Shown here piece by piece: positions 16,976-26,039 of a stretch of 64,000 nt of DNA (positions within the stretch are counted from its first letter, which is position 1; every line of letters starts with the position of its first letter). The position numbers and the translations under genes were made by a program. The notes beneath the pieces are model-generated. The model was given only the letters and a program-made list of their open reading frames with translations, did no database searches and was not told where the DNA came from. Origin of the DNA: Streptacidiphilus fuscans (GTDB lineage Bacteria; Actinomycetota; Actinomycetes; Streptomycetales; Streptomycetaceae); NCBI RefSeq assembly GCF_015690355.1, contig NZ_JADPRT010000008.1:262908-326907 (forward strand). Reading direction: 5' to 3'.

Positions 16976-18361
16976 TGCAGACCACGTTCGATATCCGTAT
17001 TTGGAAGACCAAGGTGTACAAGGGCAAGCGGGGAACGACGTAATACCGTGCGCTGGGTCGTCGCTGGTCAGGAATTCACCGCTCCGTTCAAGACCTCGGC
17101 TCTCGCCGATGCCGAGCGGTCGAAGCTCGTCCACGCCATGAGCAAGGGCGAAGCCTTCGACATCACCTCCGGTCTGCCTGTCTCGTCACTCAGGAACGCG
17201 GCCAGCGAGACGACCTGGTACGCCTTCGCAACCGACTACGTAGACGCCAACTGGAAGCGTTGGTCCGCAAACAACCGCGAGAGTGTGGCGAAGACGTTCA
17301 CGGCCGTGACCCTGGCGGCGTTGCGAACGCCCCCGCCGGACCGCTTCGACCAGTTGCCGATGCGGACGGCCCTCCGTGAGTTCGCGTTCAATTCGAAGCG
17401 CCGGAGCCAGGCGCCGGACGACATGACGGACATCCTCACGTGGGTGGATCGGAACAGCTCCGCCATGTCCACCTGGACCGACTCGGAGCGCGTTGAGGCG
17501 ATCGTGACCTGCATCGACACCAAGTTGAACGGGGATCCGTGCGCCAAGTCCAGCGTGAAGCGCCATCGCCGAGTGCTTAACCCGGCGATGAAGCGGGCCG
17601 TGGCGAAGCGCATCCTCCCGAACAACCCGCTACCCAAGCTGGCGACTGGCGGAGGCAAGTCGACCCGGGGTCTGGACAAGCGCTGCTTGATCAACCCTGA
17701 GCAAGCAGGCCTGTTGCTGGGCTGGGTGCACACCCGGCCCCGCGGCGGCTCCCGCCTACATGCCTTCTTCGCCACCATGTACTACTGCGGGCTTCGCCCG
17801 GAAGAGGCTGTGGCTCTCCGCGTGCACGACGCAACTCTCCCCGAGACCGGCTGGGGTGAGGTGATCGTCCACACCGCGACGCCCGAGGTGGGCAGTCAGT
17901 GGAGCACATCCGGCTAAGTCCACGACCGGCGTTCCCTAAAGGGTCGGGATGACGGCGAGACCCGCAGCGTGCCGATCCATCCTGCCCTTGCACGGGTGCT
18001 TCGGGAGCACATCGCGGACAGCCACCTGAAGGCCAGAGATCTGCCGTTTCCGGGTGAGCGGGGCGGCATCCTCGCAGGTTCGGTGATCCGCCGGGCCTGG
18101 GGCCGCGCCCGTAAGGAAGTGCTGGCTCCTGAGCAGCACGCGTCACCGCTGGGAAGGCGGGTCTACGACCTCCGCCACACCTGCCTGACGCGCTGGCTCA
18201 ACGAGGGGGGTGCCGCCGCGCAGGTCGCCGAGTGGGCGGGCGACAGTGTGGAGGTACTGCTCCGGACGTACGCCCGCGTGGTCAGGGGCCAGGCCACCAA
18301 CATCATGAGGAGGATCGAGACGGCGCTCGACATCAGCGCCGAGTACCCGGCGGGGCCGTAG
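16975..18361 (+). pseudogene. int: Tyrosine recombinase/integrase, inactivated by a frameshift and a nonsense codon
   Basis: Translation from the ATG at 16975 gives the family's usual start (MQTTFDIRIWKTKVYKGKRG) but hits TAA at 17041-17043. One inserted base near 17041 moves the frame, after which RWVVAGQEFTAPFKTSALADA continues to 17914. A TAA at 17915-17917 then interrupts the frame where relatives have a lysine-type codon in WSTSGK. Immediately afterwards the same frame resumes (VHDRRSLKGRDD) to 18361. Catalytic-domain residues survive on both sides: R in CGLRPEEAVAL, RHT in YDLRHTCLTRW and the terminal LLRTYARV tyrosine. A C-terminal restart fragment from 17969 would lack the first catalytic arginine. 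It ends about 180 bases from the tRNA-Arg 3' end, its likely attachment site. Confidence 0.85.
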
Positions 18362-18470
18362 AACTTCTCCGCGTATTTTCCGCAGCCACCCGGAGAAACC
18401 CGTATACGCCCGGACAGTACCGGACTGCCCCTGTTGCCAGTGGCACACGTTTGGTAATGTACACGCCAGC

Positions 18471-18492
18471 GCAGTTCAACCCCCTGAACTGC
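18471..18492. terminator. Inverted repeat after the integrase
   Basis: GCAGTTCA (18471-18478) and TGAACTGC (18485-18492) are perfect 8-bp arms around ACCCCC. It lies between the integrase and the tRNA 3' end. It could terminate integrase transcription or be an arm-type recombinase binding site. Confidence 0.45.
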
Positions 18493-18538
18493 GGAAACGC
18501 CGCCATGATCGCGTAACAGTCCCGGGGTTGTTTCAGTG

Positions 18539-18611
18539 CGCCCCCGGCAGGACTCGAACCTGCGGCCAAGTGCTTAGAAGGCACCTGCTCTATCCGCTGA
18601 GCTACGGGGGC
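18539..18611 (-). tRNA. tRNA-Arg (anticodon UCU)
   Basis: The reverse strand folds as a 73-nt cloverleaf. The acceptor stem pairs GCCCCCG with CGGGGGC, the D arm contains AGCTCAGCGGATAGAGC, and the T arm is GCAGG TTCGAGT CCTGC. The anticodon stem GGTGC/GCACT (one G-U pair) presents the loop CTTCTAA, so the anticodon is TCT, decoding AGA. CCA is not encoded. Its 3' end faces the integrase gene, the standard orientation for a tRNA attachment site. Confidence 0.95.
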
Positions 18612-18637
18612 TTGGCGTGGAGCCTGGCGTGGGCCGG

Positions 18638-18657
18638 ATCCTGTCGTGGGACAGGAT
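18638..18657. other. Perfect inverted repeat upstream of tRNA-Arg
   Basis: ATCCTGTC (18638-18645) and GACAGGAT (18650-18657) flank a 4-base loop, GTGG. It lies 27 bases 5' of the tRNA on its transcribed side. It may be an operator, or a terminator shielding the tRNA from transcription. Confidence 0.4.
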
Positions 18658-18888
18658 AAGCAGGCCAGGGCTCACCACCGAGTGCCTGCGACCGGGTCGT
18701 TCGGGCGAACCTGCCGCAGGGCGGTCTGATAATCGCAGGTGGTGTGCGGCGGGCGCAGCGGTCGCGTAGCAATGGAACGCTGCTGTTGTTCAGTCGTTAC
18801 TGCGCTGCTGCCTCAGCCGTTATCCAGTCGTACGGTCGGACGAGCTCCGCTTGCCGAGCGGCAAAGTGCACCCGTTCGGGTGGCGGGG

Positions 18889-18914
18889 TTTTCCACAGGC
18901 GCGGGTTGTCCACA
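18889..18914 (+). promoter_or_regulatory. Pair of DnaA-box matches upstream of the SSB-like gene
   Basis: TTTTCCACA (18889-18897) and TTGTCCACA (18906-18914) lie in the same orientation 17 bases apart. The second is identical to the DnaA box favoured in high-GC actinomycetes, and each is followed by GG. They lie in an otherwise featureless gene-free stretch (18658-19018), 105 to 130 bases before the SSB-like start. DnaA-dependent control of that gene is a plausible role. Confidence 0.5.
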
Positions 18915-19018
18915 GGGCGCGCGGTCCGCCGCGCCGGATGTACCCGGCCCGGAGCAGGGTGGTCCCAACGAAGGCCCCGTCGGGGCCGTGGCCGACAACG
19001 ATGCTTGGGGGCTGCACG

Positions 19019-19786
19019 ATGATGATGAACGGCGCGATGGTCACGCTGGTCGGCGTCGCGGTGAGCCAGGTGCGGTATTCGACGACTCAGGGCGGCGTCC
19101 CGGTGGCCCACTTCCGGCTGGCGGCGACGGAGCGACGCTTCGACCGGCCCCGACAGGTCTGGGTGGAGGGTGACACCAGCTTCTTCACCGTCTGGGCCTG
19201 GCGCAGCCTCGCCGAGAACGCGCTCACCTCGATCGGCTGCGGCGATCCCGTCCTGGTCACCGGCCGGATGCGGATCCGCGAGTGGGACCGGACGGACGGC
19301 CGCCCCAAGGGTGTCGCCGCGGAGATCGAGGCCATGGCCCTCGGCCACGACCTGGTGCGCGGCACGACGATCTTCCATCGCACCGTCCGCGGCCGCCCGG
19401 AGCTGGTCGCGTCACGCACGGAGCGTGCCCGGATGAGCGAGCGCCCACAGGACCAGCAGGCGGCGGACCAGCGCATCAAGGAGACGACGGGGGCGCGGCA
19501 GAGCAGCGGCGCACGCCCCGGCCCCCGGCCCAACCGCCCTGCGACCCAGGAGTCCCGAGCATCCCGACCGGACGGGCCCGTGACGCCCGTCCTCACGTTG
19601 GCCGCGCTCGACCGACGGTCCGACGGCACCGGCGGCCCGGGCGGCGCTGGCGGCGCTGGCGGCCCCAGCCGGCAGAACGGGGAGAGCAGCCTGAGCGGAT
19701 CGCCGGCGCGAGGGTCGTCCGACGAGGCGCCCGACCGCGAGCCGGTCGCCGCCGTCGGCAGCGTCGTCGGCGCCGAGCAGCCGTAG
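19019..19786 (+). CDS. Single-stranded DNA-binding protein-like (OB-fold) with long non-acidic tail
   Basis: The product is about 255 residues from the first of three in-frame ATGs (19019, 19022, 19025). Residues 5-115 form an SSB OB-fold: VTLVGVAVSQVRYS, GVPVAHFRLAATERRFDR, TSFFTVWAWRSLAENA, GDPVLVTGRMRIREW. The C-terminal 130 residues are Gly/Ser/Pro/Arg-rich and end VVGAEQP. The acidic DDDIPF-type tip with which canonical SSB recruits partners is missing. It is therefore a paralogue, not the replicative SSB. Streptomyces usually have at least two SSBs. A stem-loop follows the stop. Roles in developmental or element-linked DNA metabolism are possible but not shown. Confidence 0.8.
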   Translation: MMMNGAMVTLVGVAVSQVRYSTTQGGVPVAHFRLAATERRFDRPRQVWVEGDTSFFTVWAWRSLAENALTSIGCGDPVLVTGRMRIREWDRTDGRPKGVAAEIEAMALGHDLVRGTTIFHRTVRGRPELVASRTERARMSERPQDQQAADQRIKETTGARQSSGARPGPRPNRPATQESRASRPDGPVTPVLTLAALDRRSDGTGGPGGAGGAGGPSRQNGESSLSGSPARGSSDEAPDREPVAAVGSVVGAEQP

Positions 19787-19796
19787 CCCGGCCCAG

Positions 19797-19831
19797 CCCG
19801 GCAGGGCGGGCGTTCGGGCCCGCCCGCCGGG
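19797..19831. terminator. Stem-loop terminator after the SSB-like gene
   Basis: CCCGGCAGGGCGGGC pairs with GCCCGCCCGCCGGG across a short loop (one bulge). It begins 10 bases after the stop codon and ends 57 bases before the ettA start. It has no T run, as is common in Streptomyces. Confidence 0.65.
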
Positions 19832-19887
19832 TGCGGCACAATGGAAGGCTGTAGCCACACCCCAACGACGACGCCGGACGGTTCATC

Positions 19888-21552
19888 TTGGCTGAGTACA
19901 TCTACACCATGCGCAAGACGCGGAAGGCGCACGGCGACAAGGTCATCCTTGACGACGTGACGCTCAGCTTCCTGCCTGGAGCGAAGATCGGCGTCGTCGG
20001 TCCCAACGGCGCCGGTAAGTCCACGGTGCTCAAGATCATGGCCGGACTGGAGCAGCCGTCCAACGGCGACGCGTTCCTCTCCCCCGGTTACTCCGTGGGC
20101 ATGCTCCTGCAGGAGCCCCCGCTCGACGAGACCAAGACCGTGCTGGAGAACGTCCAGGACGGTGTCGCCGAGACCAAGAAGAAGCTGGACCGCTTCAACG
20201 AGATCGCCGAGCTGATGGCGACGGACTACTCCGACGCGCTGCTCGACGAGATGGGCAAGCTCCAGGAGGACCTGGACCACGCCAACGCCTGGGACCTCGA
20301 CGCCCAGCTCGAGCAGGCCATGGACGCCCTGGGCTGCCCGCCCGGCGACTGGCAGGTCACCAACCTCTCCGGTGGCGAGAAGCGCCGCGTGGCGCTCTGC
20401 AAGCTGCTGCTCGAGGCTCCCGACCTGCTGCTCCTCGACGAGCCCACCAACCACCTGGACGCCGAGTCGGTCCAGTGGCTGGAGCAGCACCTGGAGAAGT
20501 ACGCGGGCACCGTCGTGGCCGTGACCCACGACCGGTACTTCCTCGACAACGTCGCCCAGTGGATCCTCGAGCTGGACCGTGGGCGCGCGTACCCCTACGA
20601 GGGCAACTACTCCACCTACCTGGAGACCAAGCAGTCCCGCCTCAAGATCGAGGGCCAGAAGGACGCGAAGCGCGCCAAGCGCCTCAAGGACGAGCTGGAG
20701 TGGGTCCGCTCCAACGCCAAGGGCCGTCAGGCCAAGTCCAAGGCCCGTCTCGCCCGCTACGAGGAGATGGCGGCCGAGGCCGACAAGATGCGGAAGCTGG
20801 ACTTCGAGGAGATCCAGATCCCGCCGGGCCCGCGTCTGGGCTCCATCGTCATCGAGGCGGAGCACCTGGCGAAGGCCTTCGGTGACAAGGTCCTCGTCGA
20901 CGACCTGAGCTTCACCCTGCCGCGCAACGGCATCGTCGGCGTCATCGGCCCGAACGGCGCCGGCAAGACCACGCTGTTCAAGATGATGCTCGGTCTGGAG
21001 CCGACGGACGCCGGCAACGTCAAGGTCGGCGAGACGGTCAAGGTCTCCTACGTCGACCAGAGCCGCGCCAACATCGACCCGAACAAGACGCTCTGGGAGG
21101 TCGTCTCCGACGGCCTGGACTGGATCCAGGTCGGCCAGGTCGAGATGCCGTCCCGTGCCTACGTCTCCGCGTTCGGCTTCAAGGGCCCGGACCAGCAGAA
21201 GCCGGCCGGCGTCCTCTCCGGTGGTGAGCGCAACCGCCTCAACCTGGCGCTGACCCTCAAGGAGGGCGGCAACCTGCTCCTCCTCGACGAGCCCACCAAC
21301 GACCTCGACGTCGAGACGCTGAGCTCGCTGGAGAACGCCCTGCTCGAGTTCCCGGGCTGCGCCGTGGTCATCTCCCACGACCGCTGGTTCCTGGACCGGG
21401 TCGCCACGCACATCCTCGCGTACGAGGGCGACTCCAAGTGGTTCTGGTTCGAGGGCAACTACGAGTCCTACGAGAAGAACAAGATCGAGCGGCTGGGCGC
21501 CGACGCGGCCCGTCCGCACCGCGCCACCTACAAGAAGCTGACCCGCGACTGA
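19888..21552 (+). CDS. ettA: Energy-dependent translational throttle protein EttA (ABC-F ATPase)
   Basis: This 554-residue protein has two ABC cassettes and no membrane part. The first has Walker A GPNGAGKST at 38-46, signature LSGGEKRRVALC and LLLDEPTNHLD. The second has GPNGAGKTT near 354, LSGGERNRLNLAL and LLLDEPTNDLD. The linker between them holds the charged PtIM region (SRLKIEGQKDAKRAKRLKDE). EttA binds the ribosomal E site and gates entry into elongation according to ATP/ADP. The TTG start is chosen because MAEYIYTMRK is the conserved EttA N-terminus. Length and motifs fit fully. Confidence 0.96.
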   Translation: MAEYIYTMRKTRKAHGDKVILDDVTLSFLPGAKIGVVGPNGAGKSTVLKIMAGLEQPSNGDAFLSPGYSVGMLLQEPPLDETKTVLENVQDGVAETKKKLDRFNEIAELMATDYSDALLDEMGKLQEDLDHANAWDLDAQLEQAMDALGCPPGDWQVTNLSGGEKRRVALCKLLLEAPDLLLLDEPTNHLDAESVQWLEQHLEKYAGTVVAVTHDRYFLDNVAQWILELDRGRAYPYEGNYSTYLETKQSRLKIEGQKDAKRAKRLKDELEWVRSNAKGRQAKSKARLARYEEMAAEADKMRKLDFEEIQIPPGPRLGSIVIEAEHLAKAFGDKVLVDDLSFTLPRNGIVGVIGPNGAGKTTLFKMMLGLEPTDAGNVKVGETVKVSYVDQSRANIDPNKTLWEVVSDGLDWIQVGQVEMPSRAYVSAFGFKGPDQQKPAGVLSGGERNRLNLALTLKEGGNLLLLDEPTNDLDVETLSSLENALLEFPGCAVVISHDRWFLDRVATHILAYEGDSKWFWFEGNYESYEKNKIERLGADAARPHRATYKKLTRD

Positions 21553-21665
21553 GCGGCGTCCGCTGAAGCACCGCCACCGCACGACAAGTGCCCCGGGGCG
21601 GGCCGGAGTTCCAGCCGGTCCGCGCTGTCCCACCCGCCCCGGGCGCTGCTACCGACGGAGACTCC

Positions 21666-22109
21666 GTGGCTCGCCACATATACGCCTGCCCGATGCGCTG
21701 GTCCGACATGGACGTGTTCGGGCACGTCAACAATGTGAACTTCCTCCGCTACCTGGAGGAGGCCCGGATCGACTTCACCTTCACCACGGCCGGTGAGATC
21801 GGGGAGAAGGCCTTCTCCGAGGGCTCGGTGGTGGCCCGGCACGAGATCGACTACCTGATCCCGCTGGTCTACCGGCCCGAGCCGGTGACGATCGAGACCT
21901 GGATCTCCAAGCTCGGCCGCGCCTCCTTCACCGTCACCTACGAGGTCAAGGACGTCGGCGCGGGCCCCGACGGCGCGGACAAGGTCTATGCGCGGGCGAG
22001 CACCGTCTGCGTGCCGTACGACCTGGCGGAGGCACGGCCGCGTCGGCTGACGCCGGGTGAGCGTGCGTTCCTTGCCGAGTACCTGGAATCCGAGACGGTC
22101 GCGGCATGA
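21666..22109 (+). CDS. Acyl-CoA thioesterase, hotdog fold (4HBT type)
   Basis: The product is about 147 residues, from GTG at 21666 with GGAG 8 bases upstream; longer frames toward 21588 add a low-complexity extension. WSDMDVFGHVNNVNFLRYLEEAR is the classic hotdog thioesterase signature, with the Asp of MDVFGHVNN as the likely catalytic residue. It hydrolyses acyl-CoA or related thioesters; the preferred chain is unknown. The stop overlaps the next gene's start (ATGA at 22106-22109), so the pair is translationally coupled. Confidence 0.88.
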   Translation: MARHIYACPMRWSDMDVFGHVNNVNFLRYLEEARIDFTFTTAGEIGEKAFSEGSVVARHEIDYLIPLVYRPEPVTIETWISKLGRASFTVTYEVKDVGAGPDGADKVYARASTVCVPYDLAEARPRRLTPGERAFLAEYLESETVAA

Positions 22110-22822
22110 GCACCGCGGTCGAGCCGCTGCGCTTCGCGGAACCGCAGGAGGTCGCGCCGCTGGCGGACTTCCTCACGCGGCTGCTCCGCTACGACCGGGC
22201 CGCGGCCGTTCGACTGCAGACGGCGGGCGCGACCCTGGCCGTCTTCGCCCGCATCCCCCTCGGCGAGGCGGGCCCGCTGGTGATCCGCACGGCCCGGCTG
22301 GCCGAGGCCCATCCGCTGGACGTGACCGTGTCGGCGGGCCAGTGGCTGGAGGAGCTCGGCCGCGACGAGCCGCAGGAGGCTGCGGCTGCTGACGCGGAGG
22401 GCGACGGGGCTCTGGTGCTCCCGCCGTCGATCACCGGACCGGCCTGGGCCGGCCTGCTCCCGCCCCGCAGCGGCTGGGAGCACGTCGCCGACCTGCCGAC
22501 GGCACCACTCGGCGCGGCCGTGGCGGCAGCGGTGTCGGAGTTCCGCCGCGCGGGCGAGCCGGGCGCGGGCAGCGGTGACGCCCTGGCGGAGGCCATCTGG
22601 TCCCGTCGCGTCCACCCCTCGGGCCTGACGCTGCGGGCCCTGCACGCCGCCCATCTGACCGGTCTGCTGCGCCAGGCCCCGCAGCTGGCGCTGCATCAGC
22701 ACCCGGCCTGGCTGCGACTCACCGCACCGCGCGGGTCGGTGGTCGTCCGGCGTGCCTCCACGCCCGGAGCCGGCCTCGGGCTCTCCTTCGGCCCGAGCCT
22801 CGGCGGCCGGTCACCGCGCTGA
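22106..22822 (+). CDS. Conserved actinomycete hypothetical protein
   Basis: The 238-residue protein begins MSTAVEPLRFAEPQEV. It is mostly alpha/beta with FLTRLLRYDRAAAVRLQ, GATLAVFARIPLG and a hydrophobic LVLPPSITGPAWAGLLPPRSGW; the C-terminal third has WLRLTAPRGSVVVRRA. No signal peptide, membrane helix or catalytic motif is obvious. It overlaps the thioesterase gene by four bases and is conserved in that place in Streptomyces as I recall, so a joint role is likely. The function is not known. Confidence 0.8.
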   Translation: MSTAVEPLRFAEPQEVAPLADFLTRLLRYDRAAAVRLQTAGATLAVFARIPLGEAGPLVIRTARLAEAHPLDVTVSAGQWLEELGRDEPQEAAAADAEGDGALVLPPSITGPAWAGLLPPRSGWEHVADLPTAPLGAAVAAAVSEFRRAGEPGAGSGDALAEAIWSRRVHPSGLTLRALHAAHLTGLLRQAPQLALHQHPAWLRLTAPRGSVVVRRASTPGAGLGLSFGPSLGGRSPR

Positions 22823-22962
22823 CGTCGCTGCGTTCCCACCTCCCCCTCGGCCTCCGTCCTTCGCCTCTCGCCTGCCCAGCCCCACCTGCGCCCCCGCTCG
22901 TTGTCAGTGGCGGGGTACAGGATGCGAGGAGACGGATCGGTTCCGAACGAAGGCAGGCGCAC

Positions 22963-24150
22963 GTGAAATTCCGGCTCTCCCGTGAGGCACTGACCGAGGC
23001 GGTCTCCTGGGCGGCGCACGCACTGCCTGCCCGGTCCACGGTGCCGGCCCTGTCCGGGCTGCTGTTGACGGCGGAGCAGCGGGGCCACGACGGGGTGCTC
23101 ACCGTGTCCGGGTTCGACTTCGAGGTGTCGGCGCGCTTCGAGAGCCAGGCGGAGGTCTTCGAGTCGGGTGCCGCGCGCGTGCCCGGGCGACTGCTCGCCG
23201 ACCTGGCGAAGGCGCTGCCGGTCGGCCACGACGTCGAGCTCGCCACAGCCGGGTCGGACGCGCTGCTGACCTGCGGTCCGGCGCAGTTCGAACTCCCTTT
23301 GCTCCCACCGGAGGACGGGCCGCGGCTGCCCGAACTCCCGCCCGCGCTCGGCTCCGTGGACGGCGCGCTCTTCGCCGAGGCGGTCGCCCAGGTCGCGGTG
23401 GTGGCCGGGCGGGACGAGGCGTTGCCGTTCCTCACCGGCATCCGGCTGGAGCTTCACGCCGACATGCTGCGCCTGGTCGCCACCGACCGTTACCGGCTAG
23501 CCGTCCGCGAGATCCCCTGGCACCGATCCGCCGTTCCGGCGGGGGCCGTCTCGGACGCTCCGTCAGTAGCGCTGGTCCCGGCACGCACCCTGCACGAGAT
23601 CACCCGCTCTCTGACCAAGGACGAGCAGATCCGGATCTCCCCTTCCACCGAGGAGACCAACGGCAGCGGCGGCCTGATCGGCTTCGCCGCAGGCTCCCGC
23701 GAGGCCACCACCCGGCTGCTGGCCTCGGACTTCATCCGCTACGAGGCGATCTTCCCGTCCGCGTTCAGCGGGAGCGCCCTGATCGAGCGCCGCCCGCTGC
23801 TGGACGCGGTCAAGCGCGTCGCGCTGGTGACCGAACGGCATCGCCCGCTCCGGCTCTCCTTCGAGCCGGGCCGGCTCGTCGTCGACGCGGGCGGCGGCAG
23901 CGAGGCACGCGGGCGGCAGACCCTCGACGCGCACTTCGACGCGGAGCCCGTCGTGCTCTCCGCCAACGCGGGCTATCTCCTCGACGGCCTGGGGGCGCTG
24001 ACGTCCCGTTACGCCGAGCTCAGCTACACCACGCCCACCAAGCCCGCCGTCCTCACCGGCCGCGAGGACGACGCGCGCCCGGGGGAGGACACAGCCGCCC
24101 AGGACGCGCCGTCCTACCGCTACCTCTTCATGCCCCTGCGCGTCGGCTGA
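22963..24150 (+). CDS. Second DNA polymerase III sliding clamp (beta) paralogue
   Basis: The 395-residue protein begins MKFRLSREALTEAVSWAAHALPARSTVP, the standard DnaN N-terminus, and shows three clamp domains (about 1-120, 130-260, 265-395). Conserved patterns include ATDRYRLAVREIPW, SDFIRYEAIFPS and YAELSYTTPTKPAVL, and a C-terminal YLFMPLRVG corresponding to the canonical MPVR(L). The main dnaN sits by dnaA at the origin, so this is an extra paralogue. Such second clamps are recurrent in Streptomyces; whether they load on DNA is unclear. Convergent with the aspartate decarboxylase gene, with only 7 bases between stops. Confidence 0.9.
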   Translation: MKFRLSREALTEAVSWAAHALPARSTVPALSGLLLTAEQRGHDGVLTVSGFDFEVSARFESQAEVFESGAARVPGRLLADLAKALPVGHDVELATAGSDALLTCGPAQFELPLLPPEDGPRLPELPPALGSVDGALFAEAVAQVAVVAGRDEALPFLTGIRLELHADMLRLVATDRYRLAVREIPWHRSAVPAGAVSDAPSVALVPARTLHEITRSLTKDEQIRISPSTEETNGSGGLIGFAAGSREATTRLLASDFIRYEAIFPSAFSGSALIERRPLLDAVKRVALVTERHRPLRLSFEPGRLVVDAGGGSEARGRQTLDAHFDAEPVVLSANAGYLLDGLGALTSRYAELSYTTPTKPAVLTGREDDARPGEDTAAQDAPSYRYLFMPLRVG

Positions 24151-24157
24151 CGGACGG

Positions 24158-25798
24158 TTACTTGGACTGCTCCCACTCCCTGCGGTACTCGGCGAAGATC
24201 TCCTGGAGGTGGTGGCCGATCTTCAGGTAGTCGAGGTCGTCCAGGTTGGCCAGCGAGACCCGGACCGACCACTGCGGCCCTTCGAAGCCACCACCGTTGA
24301 GGAGCACCACGCCCGTCTGCTCAGCCAGCCGGAACAGCGGCTCGGTCGGCTCGTAGTTCTCCTGGAGGTAGTCCGCGAAGGAACGCCCGCCCACCCGCTC
24401 GGCCTCCGCCAACAGGTCCAGCTCGATGTAGTAGCCGGCCCGGCCCGGGTCACTGTTGATCTTCATGGCCGAGCCCTCCAGCAGCAGGTCGAGCCGCTGC
24501 CGGACGATGCTCTGGATCTTGGCCTTGTAGTCCTGGCCCTCGGGGAGCAGGTCGAACAGGGAGAAGAGCGCCATCTGCACCTGCTGCGGCAGGCTCAGTC
24601 CGGCGGTGTGGTTGAGGGCGACCTGCCGGGAGTCGGCGACCAACCGGTCGATGAACCTGATCTTCTCGGGCTCCAGCGTCAACGTCCCGTAGCGCTTGGC
24701 CAGCCGCGCCTTCTCGTCCGCCCCGAAGGCCGCGATGGTGTCGTCGACGACGTTGTCACGGGACAGGCCGATGACGCCGAGCCGGTGGCCCGTGCAGCCG
24801 TAGTGCTTGGAGTAGGAGTAGACGAGCAGGGTGTTGCGCGGGAGGTCGGCGGCGATGGTGCGGAAGCCGTCGACGAAGGTGCCGTAGACGTCGTCAGTGA
24901 CGATCATCAGGTTCGGGTTGTCGCCTGCCACGATCCGCTTGATCTGGTCGGTGACCCGCTGCGAGAGGGCCAGCGACGGCGGGTTGCTGGGGTTGACCAG
25001 GCAGAGCAGCTTGACGGCCGGGTCCGCCAGCTTGGCGACCTCCTCCTCGGGGTAGCGCCACTCGCGCACGCCGGTCTCGGCGAAGCTGCTGGCATTGACG
25101 TAGACCACGTCGAACTCGTAGTCCTCGAGCTCGGGGATCTCGATGTAGGGGGTGAACACCGGGACCATCAGCGCGATCTTGTCTCCCTTGTGGAGCACGC
25201 CGTTCTTCATCAGGGAGTCGAAGATGTAGCACATGGCGGCGGTGCCGCCCTCGGTGGCGAAGAGGTCGAGGACGTTGTCCTTCGGCGGGTGACCCTGCAT
25301 CAGTTCGTCCTGGAGGTACCCGCGGACGACCCGCTCGATGTGGACCATCATCCGGTCCGGAACGGGGTAGTTGTCGCCGATGACCGAGTCGGTGAGCTCG
25401 TGGATCCACGCGTCCCGGTCGAAGCCGAAACGCTGCACCGCAAGCTCGACGCAGTCCTTGAGCAACTCGATCCCGGGCAGCTCCGGGTGGCTGCGGACGT
25501 AGGCTTCGAAGCGGCCGGAGATGCCGGCCTGCTCGGGCATGCCGCCGAGGTTGTCGGCCGTCCAGACGCGGCGGCTCTCGGTCAGCGCGAAGTAGCCGAG
25601 GGCGTAGAAGGCCTCGCGCGGACCGGTGGCGATCCAGTTCGGGTTGCCGCGCCCGGCGTTGAGCATGTGGGTGGCGGACTTCCCCTTCTGTCCCTCCGCG
25701 TACTTCTCGGCGAGGGCGATGAAGGCGCCCTTCAGTTCGAAAGGGCTGAGCGAGGACAACCGCTGCATCTCTTCGCGGCTGATGGTCGGCTTGGCCAT
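24158..25798 (-). CDS. aspD: Bifunctional aspartate aminotransferase / L-aspartate 4-decarboxylase
   Basis: The product is about 546 residues, a fold-type I PLP enzyme longer than ordinary aminotransferases, as is typical of aspartate 4-decarboxylases. The PLP lysine lies in YSYSKHYGCTGHRLG. GRGNPNW near the N-terminus and LVNPSNPPS and VTDDVYGTF around the cofactor pocket match the AspD family. It converts aspartate to alanine and CO2, which can supply alanine and, with an antiporter, consume protons; no antiporter gene is adjacent here. The ATG at 25798 (MAKPTISREEM) has GGAAAGG upstream and is preferred to the ATG at 25813. Confidence 0.9.
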   Translation of the reverse strand: MAKPTISREEMQRLSSLSPFELKGAFIALAEKYAEGQKGKSATHMLNAGRGNPNWIATGPREAFYALGYFALTESRRVWTADNLGGMPEQAGISGRFEAYVRSHPELPGIELLKDCVELAVQRFGFDRDAWIHELTDSVIGDNYPVPDRMMVHIERVVRGYLQDELMQGHPPKDNVLDLFATEGGTAAMCYIFDSLMKNGVLHKGDKIALMVPVFTPYIEIPELEDYEFDVVYVNASSFAETGVREWRYPEEEVAKLADPAVKLLCLVNPSNPPSLALSQRVTDQIKRIVAGDNPNLMIVTDDVYGTFVDGFRTIAADLPRNTLLVYSYSKHYGCTGHRLGVIGLSRDNVVDDTIAAFGADEKARLAKRYGTLTLEPEKIRFIDRLVADSRQVALNHTAGLSLPQQVQMALFSLFDLLPEGQDYKAKIQSIVRQRLDLLLEGSAMKINSDPGRAGYYIELDLLAEAERVGGRSFADYLQENYEPTEPLFRLAEQTGVVLLNGGGFEGPQWSVRVSLANLDDLDYLKIGHHLQEIFAEYRREWEQSK

Positions 25799-26039
25799 GT
25801 CGCGCCTTTCCACGAACGGGACGGATCGAAGGGAGGTCCGCCGAGAAGCACCTTATGCAGGATTCATCGGATTTGTCCGAATGACTCAGCGGCTGGGTGA
25901 CACGCCATCCGCTCACCACCCGTCCACCCGCCGGACGCGGACCGCGCCCGAACCGGTCTGTCAGTGGCGACTGCTACGTTCGCGTCAGCGAGAACCGAGA
26001 CACGATCGAAGCGACAGAGACGACAGCAGGGACGAAGGC

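Noticed and set aside
19087..21633. Very long open frame on the minus strand opposite the SSB-like and ettA genes
   Set aside because: It is a GC-codon shadow. The plus strand carries EttA with all ABC motifs, while the antisense frame is Leu/Val/Gly/Arg-rich with no domain.
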